From AC-51 sp963749895 (lineage in GTDB: Bacteria; Actinomycetota; UBA4738; HRBIN12): a stretch of DNA of 6,030 nucleotides. A program made the position numbers and the translations under genes. Each line of letters starts with the position of its first letter. Within the stretch, counting starts at the first letter, position 1. Below, one piece after another: positions 1-6,030 of the stretch. The notes under the pieces are model-generated. The model saw only the letters and a program-made list of their open reading frames with translations, made no database searches and was not told the origin of the DNA. Location: positions 1 to 6,030 of the forward strand of contig CAVVOG010000006.1 of assembly GCA_963749895.1 (NCBI GenBank), read 5' to 3'.

Positions 1-63
1 ACCCCGCGGCAGCCGGCTCCCCTTACGTGCATCGGCTGTCCCGAGCCGCCAGGATGACGGCCT
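1..63. other. Upstream flank, possible tail of a preceding gene
   Basis: This short stretch precedes the first full gene. Reading from base 1 on the + strand, the frame stays open until a TGA at 55-57, six bases before the ATG at 64, and would end a protein in ...LTCIGCPEPPG. That would fit the 3' end of an upstream co-directional gene, and the CxxC pair is notable, but 18 codons are too few to prove coding. The next frame on the same strand is also open from base 1. An AGGA at 51-54 lies nine bases before the ATG at 64 and is a reasonable ribosome binding site for the first gene. No promoter or terminator is convincing here. Confidence 0.25.
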
Positions 64-2067
64 ATGGCCGACCGGCACCGGCTCTTCCTATCGAGCGCTC
101 TCATGCTGTTCGTCGAGCTGGTCCTGATCCGCTGGGCCGGCGCCAACGTCCTGCACCTCTCGTACTTCTCGAACTTCGTCCTGCTCGGGAGCTTCCTCGG
201 GATCGGCCTGGGCTTCCTGCTGGCGAACCACCGCGTCGACCTGTTCCGGTGGTCGCCCGTGTTCCTCGTCGTGTTCCTGGCGTTCGTCGTCGTCCTTCCC
301 GCGCAGATCGGCCGTACCGGGAGCGACTTCGTCTTCTTCAGCGCCCTCGAAGCGCAGGGACTGCCGATCTGGGTCGTCCTGCCCCTCGTGTTCGTCTGCG
401 TGGCAGCGTCGATGGCCGCGATCGCCCAGGGCGTCGCACGGCTCTTCGGGCGGTTCGAGCCGCTCACCGCGTACCGGCTCGACATCCTCGGGAGCCTCAC
501 GGGCGTCATCGGGTTCGCGCTGCTGGCCCTGGTCGGAGCCACACCGCTCGTGTGGGGCGTGATCATCGCGACGCTCTACGTGCCACTCCTTCGGCCCGGC
601 GGGATCCGATTGGTGGACGTGGTCGCGCTCCTGGCGATCGTCATGGTTCTCGCGCCCCAGTCGCTGCGGTCCGACGTGATCTGGTCGCCGTACTACCGGA
701 TCCAGCTCGAGGCGTACGAGGACGTCGCGGACGCAATCGCTGTCTCCGTGAACGGCATCGGTCACCAGGCGATCGTGGCGACCGACACGAGACGCCTGTA
801 CGAGCCCGACTACTTCTACCCGTACGAGCACCGGGCCGCGGGTCCCCCCGAACGGGTCCTCGTGATCGGCGCCGGGAACGGGACCGACGTGGCGATCGCG
901 TTGTCCGAGGGTGCAGGCGCCGTGGAGGCGGTGGAGATCGATCCGCGGCTGCAGGGGCTGGGTGAGGCGCTCCACCCCGATCGCCCGTACGACGACCCGA
1001 GGGTCCACGTGACGATCGACGACGGGCGGGCGTTCCTGGAGCGAACGGAGGATCGGTACGACCTCATCCTGTTCGCGCTGCCGGACTCGCTGACGCTGGT
1101 TGGGGGACAGTCCTCCCTCCGGCTGGAGAGCTACCTGTTCACCCGTGAGGCGATCGAAGCGGCCGAAGCCCGCCTCGCCCCCGGCGGGGTGTTCGCGATG
1201 TACAACTACTACCGCGAGGACTGGCTGGCCGACCGGTTCGCGGGCACGTTGCGGGAGGTGTTCGGTCATGCTCCGTGCTTCGACTCGCGCGGCGTGGAAG
1301 CTCACCTCGCCGTCATGACCGTCGGGCGACGTCCCGCCGACGTGACCTGCCCACAGCGCTGGCAGCCACTCGATCCTCCCGTGTCCGCACCCGCCTCGGA
1401 CGACCGCCCGTTCCCGTACCTGCGCACGGCCAGCCTTCCCCCCTTGTACATCGTCACGCTCGCCCTGATCCTCGCGGCGTCGGCGATCAGCGTGCGGGTC
1501 GTCGCCGGCGGGCTGGGCAGGATGGTGCGCTACGCCGATCTGTTCTTCATGGGGGTCGCCTTCCTCCTCCTCGAGACGATGCATGTCGTCAGGTTCGCGC
1601 TCTTGTTCGGGACGACGTGGTTCGTGAACGCGCTGGTCTTCGCCGCGATCCTCGCGACCGTCCTGATCGCGATCGAGGTTGCTCGCCGGTGGCGTCCTCG
1701 GGAGCCGCTGCGTCTCTACGCGGTCCTCCTGGGAGCGGTCGCGGTGGCCTGGCTCGTGCCGACGAGCCGGCTCCTCGAGCTTCCTCCCGCCCCGCGCTTC
1801 GCCGCCGCCGCGATCCTGGCGTTCGCGCCCGTGTTCCTCGCGAACCTCGTGTTCGCCGAGCGGTTCCGGGACGTGGCGGAGCCGGCAACCGCCTTCGGCG
1901 CGAACCTCCTCGGCGCGATGGTCGGGGGGGTGCTCGAATACACCGCCCTGCTCATCGGCTACCGGTCGCTCCTGCTGGTGGCGGCCGCCGCCTACGCGCT
2001 CGCCTTCCTGACGGGGCGCCGCGCGCTGTCGGCGGCAGCGTCTCCTACGCCTGCGGCTCCTTCGTGA
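64..2067 (+). CDS. Membrane-embedded spermidine-synthase-like SAM-dependent protein
   Basis: This 667-residue protein has three parts. Residues 7-198 form about six or seven hydrophobic helices, with the family-typical stretches FVELVLIRW (16-24) and YRLDILGSLTG (137-147). Residues 207-435 form a Rossmann-type domain of the spermidine/spermine synthase superfamily: WSPYYRIQL (207-215), the SAM-binding glycine loop VLVIGAGNGTD (265-275), the acidic end of the next strand VEIDP (290-294), DDGRAFL (319-325), and a LAPGG turn (371-375). After a DDRPFPYL motif (446-453) come about seven more helices (459-650), including LLFGTTWFVNALVF (513-526) and FGANLLGAMVGG (611-622), typical of the long membrane-fused members. 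True aminopropyltransferases carry a catalytic Asp in a YDVIxxDxxDP-like motif; here YDLILFALPDS (332-342) has Ala at the first Asp position. The architecture is clear, but polyamine synthesis is doubtful; it could be a transporter-like or methyltransferase-type relative. The ATG at 64 is preceded by AGGA and places the first helix close to the N-terminus. The 3' end overlaps the convergent cyclophilin gene by 23 bp. Confidence 0.88.
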   Translation: MADRHRLFLSSALMLFVELVLIRWAGANVLHLSYFSNFVLLGSFLGIGLGFLLANHRVDLFRWSPVFLVVFLAFVVVLPAQIGRTGSDFVFFSALEAQGLPIWVVLPLVFVCVAASMAAIAQGVARLFGRFEPLTAYRLDILGSLTGVIGFALLALVGATPLVWGVIIATLYVPLLRPGGIRLVDVVALLAIVMVLAPQSLRSDVIWSPYYRIQLEAYEDVADAIAVSVNGIGHQAIVATDTRRLYEPDYFYPYEHRAAGPPERVLVIGAGNGTDVAIALSEGAGAVEAVEIDPRLQGLGEALHPDRPYDDPRVHVTIDDGRAFLERTEDRYDLILFALPDSLTLVGGQSSLRLESYLFTREAIEAAEARLAPGGVFAMYNYYREDWLADRFAGTLREVFGHAPCFDSRGVEAHLAVMTVGRRPADVTCPQRWQPLDPPVSAPASDDRPFPYLRTASLPPLYIVTLALILAASAISVRVVAGGLGRMVRYADLFFMGVAFLLLETMHVVRFALLFGTTWFVNALVFAAILATVLIAIEVARRWRPREPLRLYAVLLGAVAVAWLVPTSRLLELPPAPRFAAAAILAFAPVFLANLVFAERFRDVAEPATAFGANLLGAMVGGVLEYTALLIGYRSLLLVAAAAYALAFLTGRRALSAAASPTPAAPS

Positions 2068-2566
2068 CGTCGATCCGTTCGATGACGACCTCGGCGAGCG
2101 GACGGTCCATCGGGCCGGTGGCCGCCTTGGAGATCGCATCCACGACGTCGTACCCCTCGATGACCTGGCCGAAGATCGTATGGCGTCCGTTGAGCCAGGG
2201 GGTCTCGGCGACCGTCACGAAGAACTGGCATCCGTTCGTGCCGGGGCCGGCGTTGGCCATCGCGAGGCGCCCGGGCTGGTTGAAGGTGGGGCCATCCGGG
2301 GGGCACTCGTCCTCGAAGACGTAGCCGGGCCCCCCCGTGCCGGTGCCCGCGGGGTCGCCGCCCTGGATCATGAAGCCGCCGATCACGCGATGGAAGACCG
2401 TCCCCGGGTACAACGCATCGGTCTTCTGCGTCCCGTCTCGAGGGTCGGTCCACTCTTTCGATCCCGTCGCCAGGCCGATGAAGTTCTCGACGGTCTTCGG
2501 GGCGTGCTCAGGCATCAGGGAGACGGTGAACGATCCGTGGTTCGTGACGAACGTGGCGGTGGGCAT
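2045..2566 (-). CDS. Cyclophilin-type peptidyl-prolyl cis-trans isomerase
   Basis: This 173-residue, single-domain cyclophilin catalyses cis-trans isomerisation of Xaa-Pro bonds and assists protein folding. No signal peptide or membrane segment is present, so it should be cytosolic. Nearly all active-site positions known from human cyclophilin A can be matched: R60 in FHRV, F65, M66 and Q68 in GGFMIQGGD, A104-N105 in MANAGPGTNG, Q114 and F116 in CQFF, W124-L125 in PWLNG, and H129. The Trp equivalent to CypA W121 is kept, which is the residue linked to cyclosporin binding. The segments KEWTDPRDG (38-45) and GTGTGGPGYVFEDE (74-87) resemble actinobacterial PpiA-type proteins. The ATG at 2566 is chosen because AGGAAGGA lies ten bases upstream and because translation from there starts directly in the first cyclophilin strand. 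An ATG at 2656 in the same frame would only add an Arg/Pro-rich, non-conserved 30 residues. The gene is divergent from the glycosyltransferase pair and convergent with gene 1. Confidence 0.96.
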   Translation of the reverse strand: MPTATFVTNHGSFTVSLMPEHAPKTVENFIGLATGSKEWTDPRDGTQKTDALYPGTVFHRVIGGFMIQGGDPAGTGTGGPGYVFEDECPPDGPTFNQPGRLAMANAGPGTNGCQFFVTVAETPWLNGRHTIFGQVIEGYDVVDAISKAATGPMDRPLAEVVIERIDVTKEPQA

Positions 2567-2576
2567 GGCGATCGGG

Positions 2577-2584
2577 TCCTTCCT
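2577..2584 (-). promoter_or_regulatory. Ribosome binding site of the cyclophilin gene
   Basis: On the minus strand this reads AGGAAGGA, a strong Shine-Dalgarno match, ten bases before the ATG at 2566-2564. It decides the start in favour of the shorter 173-residue protein over the in-frame ATG at 2656. Confidence 0.75.
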
Positions 2585-2612
2585 GCGGGTGGGCGGTGCG
2601 ACTGGCGGGAAG

Positions 2613-2618
2613 AGCCTA
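2613..2618 (-). promoter_or_regulatory. Candidate -10 element for the cyclophilin gene
   Basis: On the minus strand this reads TAGGCT, matching the TANNNT -10 pattern of high-GC actinobacteria. It would place transcription start near base 2606 and give a leader of about 40 bases that includes the AGGAAGGA ribosome binding site. No recognisable -35 box is seen at the usual distance, so the call rests on a short degenerate motif and its position. Confidence 0.35.
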
Positions 2619-2630
2619 CCGCGGTCGGGG

Positions 2631-2654
2631 GGACCACGCGCCCTCCGCGGGTCC
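2631..2654. repeat. Inverted repeat in the divergent promoter region
   Basis: The left arm GGACC-A-CGCG (2631-2640) pairs with the right arm CGCGGGTCC (2646-2654) around a five-base centre CCCTC. This gives nine base pairs with a single unpaired A at 2636. It lies between the two candidate -10 boxes and would cover the -35 region of the minus-strand promoter and touch that of the plus-strand promoter. Both flanking transcripts lead away from it, so it cannot be an intrinsic terminator for either. It could be a shared operator, but chance pairing is common in such GC-rich DNA. Confidence 0.4.
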
Positions 2655-2676
2655 ACGGCATCGCGGTTCGCGCGGC

Positions 2677-2682
2677 TAGAGT
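2677..2682 (+). promoter_or_regulatory. Leaderless promoter -10 element (TAGAGT)
   Basis: TAGAGT fits the TANNNT -10 consensus and sits exactly six bases before the GTG at 2689. Transcription would therefore start at or next to the first base of the start codon, the arrangement of leaderless mRNAs that are frequent in actinobacteria. No Shine-Dalgarno sequence lies before either the GTG at 2689 or the in-frame ATG at 2707, which supports this reading. No clear -35 box is seen. This would be the promoter for the operon of the two membrane proteins and the downstream toroid-repeat gene. Confidence 0.55.
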
Positions 2683-2688
2683 CGCGCG

Positions 2689-3813
2689 GTGGCGTCGGGC
2701 GCGCGGATGACGTCGGTGGAGGCGAGGGCGCCGGCTCTCCTGCTCGCGGCGCACGCGCTCGTGTGGCTCGCGGTCCTCGCCTTCGCTCCCCCCGACGCGC
2801 TCGCCGACGACATCGCTCGGTTCGTCCAGGTGGCGACGTCGGGCGGGATCCCCTATCGGGACTTCCCGGTCGAGTACATGCCCCTCGAGACGCTGCTCAT
2901 CGGGGTGCTCGGCGGGACCGTCGGCGAGGCCGGTGTCCGGGTGGTGGCGATCTCCGCCGTCTCCGATGTCGCCGTGTACCTGCTGATCGCCAGGCTGTTC
3001 GGCCGTCGCGCTGCGCTCGCCTACCTGTGGTTCGCGCTTCCTCTCCAGGTCTTCATGCTGTACCGGCTCGATCTGGTCGCGGTCGTCGCGGTGCTCGCCG
3101 CGTTGCTCGCGGCGCGTGAGGAACGGCCCGTGCTCGCGGGAGTCGTGTTCGCGGCCGCGGTCCTGTTCAAACCGTGGCCACTCGTGATCCTGCCCGTCCT
3201 CGCCTGGCGGGCGGGGCGCCGCGGTGTCGCGGCGTTCGCCGCGGTCATCCTGGCCGCCGCGGCTGCGTGGTTCGCGCTCGGGGGGCTCGAAGGGATCCGC
3301 TCCGTGGTCACGTTCCGCGGGGCGACGGGATGGCAGATCGAGAGCGCGGTCGGCGCCGTGCTGGGCGTCGTGGGCGACGAGCCGGCCAGGTTCGAGCTCG
3401 GGGCCATGCGGATCGGGCAGATCGGCGCAGCCGCCATGTGGCTCCTGCGAGCGGGCGCCGTCGCGGCGCTCGCGACCACCTGGTGGAAGGCACGAGCAGG
3501 CCGATGGGATCCGGCTGGAGCCCCGAGTGCCGCAGCCATCGCGGTGCTCGTCGCCACCTCACCCGTGGCGTCCGCGCAGTACGTCGCGTGGCTCGTGCCG
3601 TGGTGCGCGGTCGCCGTCACCGAACGTCGCCGCGTCGCCGTCGCGATCGGCTGTACCGTCGCCGCGGTCCTCGCAGCAGCCTCGTTCTCGGTCTATTGGG
3701 GTCTGGCGGGGGGGATCCGTGCGCTCACGTTCCTCTCGCTCGGGCGAGCCGTCGCCGTCGTGACGATCGCGATCGCGTGGCTCGTCGAACGGACCGAGGC
3801 GGCCGATGGCTGA
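2689..3813 (+). CDS. Polytopic membrane glycosyltransferase-like protein (GT87/DUF2029-like)
   Basis: This 374-residue protein is mostly hydrophobic helices, about nine or ten, with short loops. After the first helix (16-33) the first outer loop carries acidic residues D40-D41, where GT-C glycosyltransferases usually hold their catalytic Asp. It is followed by PYRDFPVEYMPL (55-66), close to the YxDFxxEYPPL motif of GT87/DUF2029-type polyprenyl-phosphate-mannose-dependent enzymes. Further matching pieces are YRLDLVAVV (125-133), FKPWPLVILPVLAWR (160-174), GWQIESAVG (214-222) and SAQYVAWLVPW (295-305). Such enzymes transfer a sugar from a lipid-phosphate carrier on the outer face of the cytoplasmic membrane; donor and acceptor cannot be told here. 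The GTG at 2689 is preferred over the ATG at 2707 because a leaderless -10 box stands six bases before it. The last 8 bp overlap the next gene, so the two are probably coupled. It could instead be a non-catalytic relative of the fold. Confidence 0.8.
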   Translation: MASGARMTSVEARAPALLLAAHALVWLAVLAFAPPDALADDIARFVQVATSGGIPYRDFPVEYMPLETLLIGVLGGTVGEAGVRVVAISAVSDVAVYLLIARLFGRRAALAYLWFALPLQVFMLYRLDLVAVVAVLAALLAAREERPVLAGVVFAAAVLFKPWPLVILPVLAWRAGRRGVAAFAAVILAAAAAWFALGGLEGIRSVVTFRGATGWQIESAVGAVLGVVGDEPARFELGAMRIGQIGAAAMWLLRAGAVAALATTWWKARAGRWDPAGAPSAAAIAVLVATSPVASAQYVAWLVPWCAVAVTERRRVAVAIGCTVAAVLAAASFSVYWGLAGGIRALTFLSLGRAVAVVTIAIAWLVERTEAADG

Positions 3814-5248
3814 GGGCGGAGCCCGTCGCGGGATCTCCCTCGACGACACGTGGGGCGCCCTCGCGGTCCTCGTGCCGGTGGCGGTGACGGCGGCCATCCC
3901 GACGCAGGCGCTCGACCTCGCGTACCAGCTCCGGGCCGGTGCCGAGATGCTGGCATCGCGGGACCTCATGCGGACCGACTCCTTCACGTACACGGTCCAT
4001 GGCGCGCCGTGGCTGAACCAGCAGTGGGGTGCGCAGATCCTGTTGGCGAGCGCTCATCCGGGCGACGGGTGGCTCGGGCTGGGGCTCGTTCGCGTCGTCG
4101 CGGTGGCGGTGACGATGTTCCTCCTGTTCCGTTCGTGCCGCCTCCTCGGGGTCGGTGTCCGCGTTGCGGCGGGGATGACCGTCGCCGCATGGTTCGTCGC
4201 GGCGACGACGATCGCGCAGCTGCGGCCGCAGACGATCGCGATCGTGCTCTTCGCCTTCACGGCCTGGCTCGTCACCTCGAGGTCCCGCGGCCGTCGACGT
4301 CTCTGGCTGGTGCCGTTGATCGTCGTGCTCTGGGCGAACGTGCATGGCTCGTTCCCTCTGGCCCTGGTGTGGCTCGGCGTGGCCGCGATCGACGATCTGG
4401 CCGGTGGGAGACGCGCCGATGGGGTGCGCACGATCACGATCGGAGCGGTGAGCGTCGTAGCGATGGCGGTCAACCCGTTCGGGCTCGAGATCGTCACGTA
4501 CGTCGCGGACTTATTCACCGATCCCGTGGTCTCCGAGCGGATCGGGGAATGGGGTGTGCCGTCGTTGCGGACGCTGACGGGGCTGCTGTTCTGGGTATCG
4601 TTGTTCGGTGCATCGCTCCTCGTCGTTCGCCGGCACGGCCGCCTGAGCCCGGGGGCGTTGGTCGGTCTGGCGGTCTTCGCGATCCTGGCGATCGTGGCGG
4701 TGCGAGGTGTCGTGTGGTGGGCCATGGCCGTGCCGATCCTCGTGTCCCCCGCGGTGGGCGCTCGCGACGCTGCGGAGGCGGCGCGGTCCTCCGATCGCTC
4801 GGTGATCGGGTTCGCGATCCTCGCAGCGCTCGTTGGGCTCACGGTGATCGGTTTGGTTCGAGGCACCCACGTCGATCCGCGCACCGGAGCCCCCGCGATG
4901 CTCTCGTTCGCGCCCGGGCGCTTGGTCGACGCGCTCCGCACCTCGGTCTCGCCGGGTTCGCGGGTGTTCGCATCCCAGCTCCACGCGTCGTGGGCGGAGT
5001 ACGCCGCCGACGGGTATCTGTATGCGGTCGACTCGCGCATCGAGCTCTTCCCCGACCGTATCTGGAAGGAGTACTTCGCGATCTCGGACGGCCGCGCGGG
5101 GTGGGACGAGGCGCTCGACCGCTCCGACGTGAAGGCCGTGCTGCTCGATCCCTCGCAGGCGGCCGGTCTGCTCGCTCGCATCCGCGACGATCCCGACTGG
5201 CGGCTCGTCCTCGAGACCGACGAGGGGGCGCTGTTCGTCCGGGGGTGA
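3806..5248 (+). CDS. Large polytopic membrane protein, GT-C glycosyltransferase-like, with soluble C-terminal domain
   Basis: This 480-residue protein has about nine or ten hydrophobic helices (roughly 15-350) and a hydrophilic tail. The first outer loop has the pattern of GT-C-like proteins: an Asp at 37 followed by AYQLRAGAEML (39-49), RTDSFTYTVHGAPWLNQQWG (56-75). Inside follow LRPQTIAIVLFA (139-150), LWANVHGSFPLAL (175-187) and NPFGLEIVTY (223-232), signatures often seen in bacterial membrane proteins annotated only as hypothetical or as mannosyltransferase-like. Residues 378-480 form a separate soluble domain: a strand-like SRVFASQL (385-392), AVDSRIELFP (407-416), VKAVLLDPS (442-450) and a C-terminal LVLETDEGALFVR. 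A role in adding sugars to envelope lipids or proteins is inferred, not shown. The ATG at 3806 has GAGG at 3796-3799, six bases upstream, inside the end of the preceding gene. Leu236 is encoded by TTA (4511-4513), a rare codon in this composition. Confidence 0.78.
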   Translation: MAEGGARRGISLDDTWGALAVLVPVAVTAAIPTQALDLAYQLRAGAEMLASRDLMRTDSFTYTVHGAPWLNQQWGAQILLASAHPGDGWLGLGLVRVVAVAVTMFLLFRSCRLLGVGVRVAAGMTVAAWFVAATTIAQLRPQTIAIVLFAFTAWLVTSRSRGRRRLWLVPLIVVLWANVHGSFPLALVWLGVAAIDDLAGGRRADGVRTITIGAVSVVAMAVNPFGLEIVTYVADLFTDPVVSERIGEWGVPSLRTLTGLLFWVSLFGASLLVVRRHGRLSPGALVGLAVFAILAIVAVRGVVWWAMAVPILVSPAVGARDAAEAARSSDRSVIGFAILAALVGLTVIGLVRGTHVDPRTGAPAMLSFAPGRLVDALRTSVSPGSRVFASQLHASWAEYAADGYLYAVDSRIELFPDRIWKEYFAISDGRAGWDEALDRSDVKAVLLDPSQAAGLLARIRDDPDWRLVLETDEGALFVRG

Positions 5249-5268
5249 GCCCAAGGTTGGATGAACGG

Positions 5269-6030
5269 ATGCCGATGACAGGCACGATGGACCTTCAGTC
5301 GATCCTCGAGTCGCGCCGCACCGGCGACGGCGGCTTCGGTCCCGTGCAGGGCGCCCCCACCGAACCCGAGCCCACCGCCCTCGTCGCGATCGCCACCGGG
5401 GATCCCGATGCTGCCGCCTGGCTCGTGGCCACCGCGGATCCCGACGGGAGCGTCGGGATCGCGGCAGGACCGGTCTTCCGCGACCTCACGGCGGTCTCAT
5501 CACTCGCGATGGGTGACCCCGGCAGCGTGGCCGCGGCGGTCGAGTGGATCCTGCGTACCCGCGCGCGCGCCGAGCCTGCCACCGAAGCCCTTCCCCACGA
5601 CCCCGATCTGAGGGGATGGTCGTGGACGCTCGACACCTTCGGGTGGGTCGAACCCACCGCCTGGGCGGTCCTCGCCCTGCGCCTGCACGGGTCGGACGGC
5701 CCCGAGCTCGCGGACGGGCTCGCGGTGCTGCGGGACCGGGAATGCGTTGGGGGCGGCTGGAACTACGGGAACCGTCTCGTCCTCGACGAGGAGCTCCCGC
5801 CGTTCGTCCAACCCACCGGTGTGGTCCTCCTGGCGCTCCACGGGTTGGACGAGGTGGTTGCGGCCCGTGGGCTGGCGCGCCTCTCGGAATCATGGCGTGA
5901 CGAGGCGGACGGCCTCCTCTCGCTCGCGACCGCCGCCGCGGCGCTCCGCCGATACGGCCATGGAGACGCGCGGGCCGCCCGACGTGCCCTGGAGGAGCGG
6001 CTGGGCGAGCTCGACCTCGCGGAGGTGGAC
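5269..6030 (+). CDS. Prenyltransferase/squalene-oxidase-type toroid repeat protein (3' end beyond window)
   Basis: The frame stays open through the last base, giving 254 residues of an incomplete protein. It contains repeats of the alpha-alpha toroid fold found in squalene/hopene cyclases and protein prenyltransferase beta subunits. Each has a Gly-rich turn followed by a helix ending in a T-x-x-x-L-x-A-L-like pattern: DGGFG (20-24) then EPTALVAIA (34-42); GWSWTL (116-121) then EPTAWAVLALRLHG (128-141); GGGWNYGN (161-168) then QPTGVVLLALHG (181-192). A weaker copy lies at DGSVG (59-63). No DXDD acid motif of class II terpene cyclases and no signal peptide or membrane helix is visible, so cyclase activity is unproven and the missing part matters. 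The start is uncertain: in-frame ATGs stand at 5269, 5275 and 5287. The last has CAGG four bases upstream and would begin MDLQSILESR; weak AAGG (5253-5256) could serve the first. Only 20 bp separate it from the preceding gene, so it is probably in the same operon. Confidence 0.75.
   Translation, partial: MPMTGTMDLQSILESRRTGDGGFGPVQGAPTEPEPTALVAIATGDPDAAAWLVATADPDGSVGIAAGPVFRDLTAVSSLAMGDPGSVAAAVEWILRTRARAEPATEALPHDPDLRGWSWTLDTFGWVEPTAWAVLALRLHGSDGPELADGLAVLRDRECVGGGWNYGNRLVLDEELPPFVQPTGVVLLALHGLDEVVAARGLARLSESWRDEADGLLSLATAAAALRRYGHGDARAARRALEERLGELDLAEVD

Noticed and set aside
33..48. Small hairpin CGGCT-GTCCCG-AGCCG before the first gene
   Set aside because: Only five pairs and no T-run after it, so it is not a credible terminator; such pairing is expected by chance at this GC content.
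27..965. Plus-strand frame overlapping the start of gene 1
   Set aside because: Arg/Pro/Gly-rich low-complexity translation in an alternative frame of a gene with intact SAM-binding motifs.
88..2139. Long open frame on the minus strand opposite the first membrane gene
   Set aside because: The translation is dominated by Arg, Glu, Asp, Gln, His and Pro without any domain pattern, as expected antisense to a GC-rich gene with G/C third positions. The plus-strand frame has clear family motifs over its whole length.
2567..2656. N-terminal extension of the cyclophilin from the ATG at 2656
   Set aside because: The added 30 residues are Arg/Pro-rich, not a signal peptide, and would run through the strong ribosome binding site at 2577-2584 that serves the ATG at 2566.
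1665..4243. Repeated GATCGCGATC palindromes at 1665-1674, 3765-3774 and 4234-4243
   Set aside because: Each encodes or overlaps Ile-Ala-Ile (ATC GCG ATC) in a membrane helix, which the preferred codons of this genome explain without a dedicated site.
4054..5254. Minus-strand open frames opposite the second glycosyltransferase-like gene
   Set aside because: They are rich in Arg/Ser/Thr/Ala with no recognisable motif and lie wholly opposite a well-supported gene. They are stop-poor shadows caused by high GC.

Overview
The window is strongly GC-rich. Codon third positions are almost all G or C in every real gene, one start is GTG, and one gene appears to have a leaderless promoter of the TANNNT type placed six bases before the start codon. 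Together with a cyclophilin that resembles the actinobacterial PpiA type, this points to a high-GC actinobacterium-like organism, probably a poorly characterised lineage. The sequence does not allow a firmer placement. No rRNA, tRNA, CRISPR array, insertion sequence or transposase was seen, and coding density is very high.

Layout: (1) Bases 64-2067 (+) encode a large membrane protein with a spermidine-synthase-like SAM-dependent domain between two blocks of membrane helices. (2) Bases 2045-2566 (-) encode a cytosolic cyclophilin-type peptidyl-prolyl isomerase that meets gene 1 tail to tail with a 23-bp overlap. (3) A 122-bp divergent intergenic region (2567-2688) holds an inverted repeat and candidate promoter elements for both directions. 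(4) Bases 2689-3813 (+) and 3806-5248 (+) encode two polytopic membrane proteins with the look of GT-C-type (polyprenyl-phosphate-sugar-dependent) glycosyltransferases. They overlap by 8 bp and are probably translationally coupled. (5) After 20 bp a further gene begins near 5269 (+) and runs off the window end. It is a soluble protein with prenyltransferase/squalene-oxidase-type alpha-alpha toroid repeats.

How they may work together: genes 4 to 6 form a tight same-strand run starting at the divergent promoter, so they are likely one operon. Two membrane glycosyltransferase-like proteins next to a terpenoid-toroid-fold protein suggest a cell-envelope or isoprenoid/glycolipid function, but this is inference from neighbourhood only. 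The cyclophilin is a housekeeping folding enzyme and probably unrelated. The gene 1 protein has the SAM-binding core of the spermidine synthase family but appears to lack the catalytic aspartate of true aminopropyltransferases, so its reaction is open.
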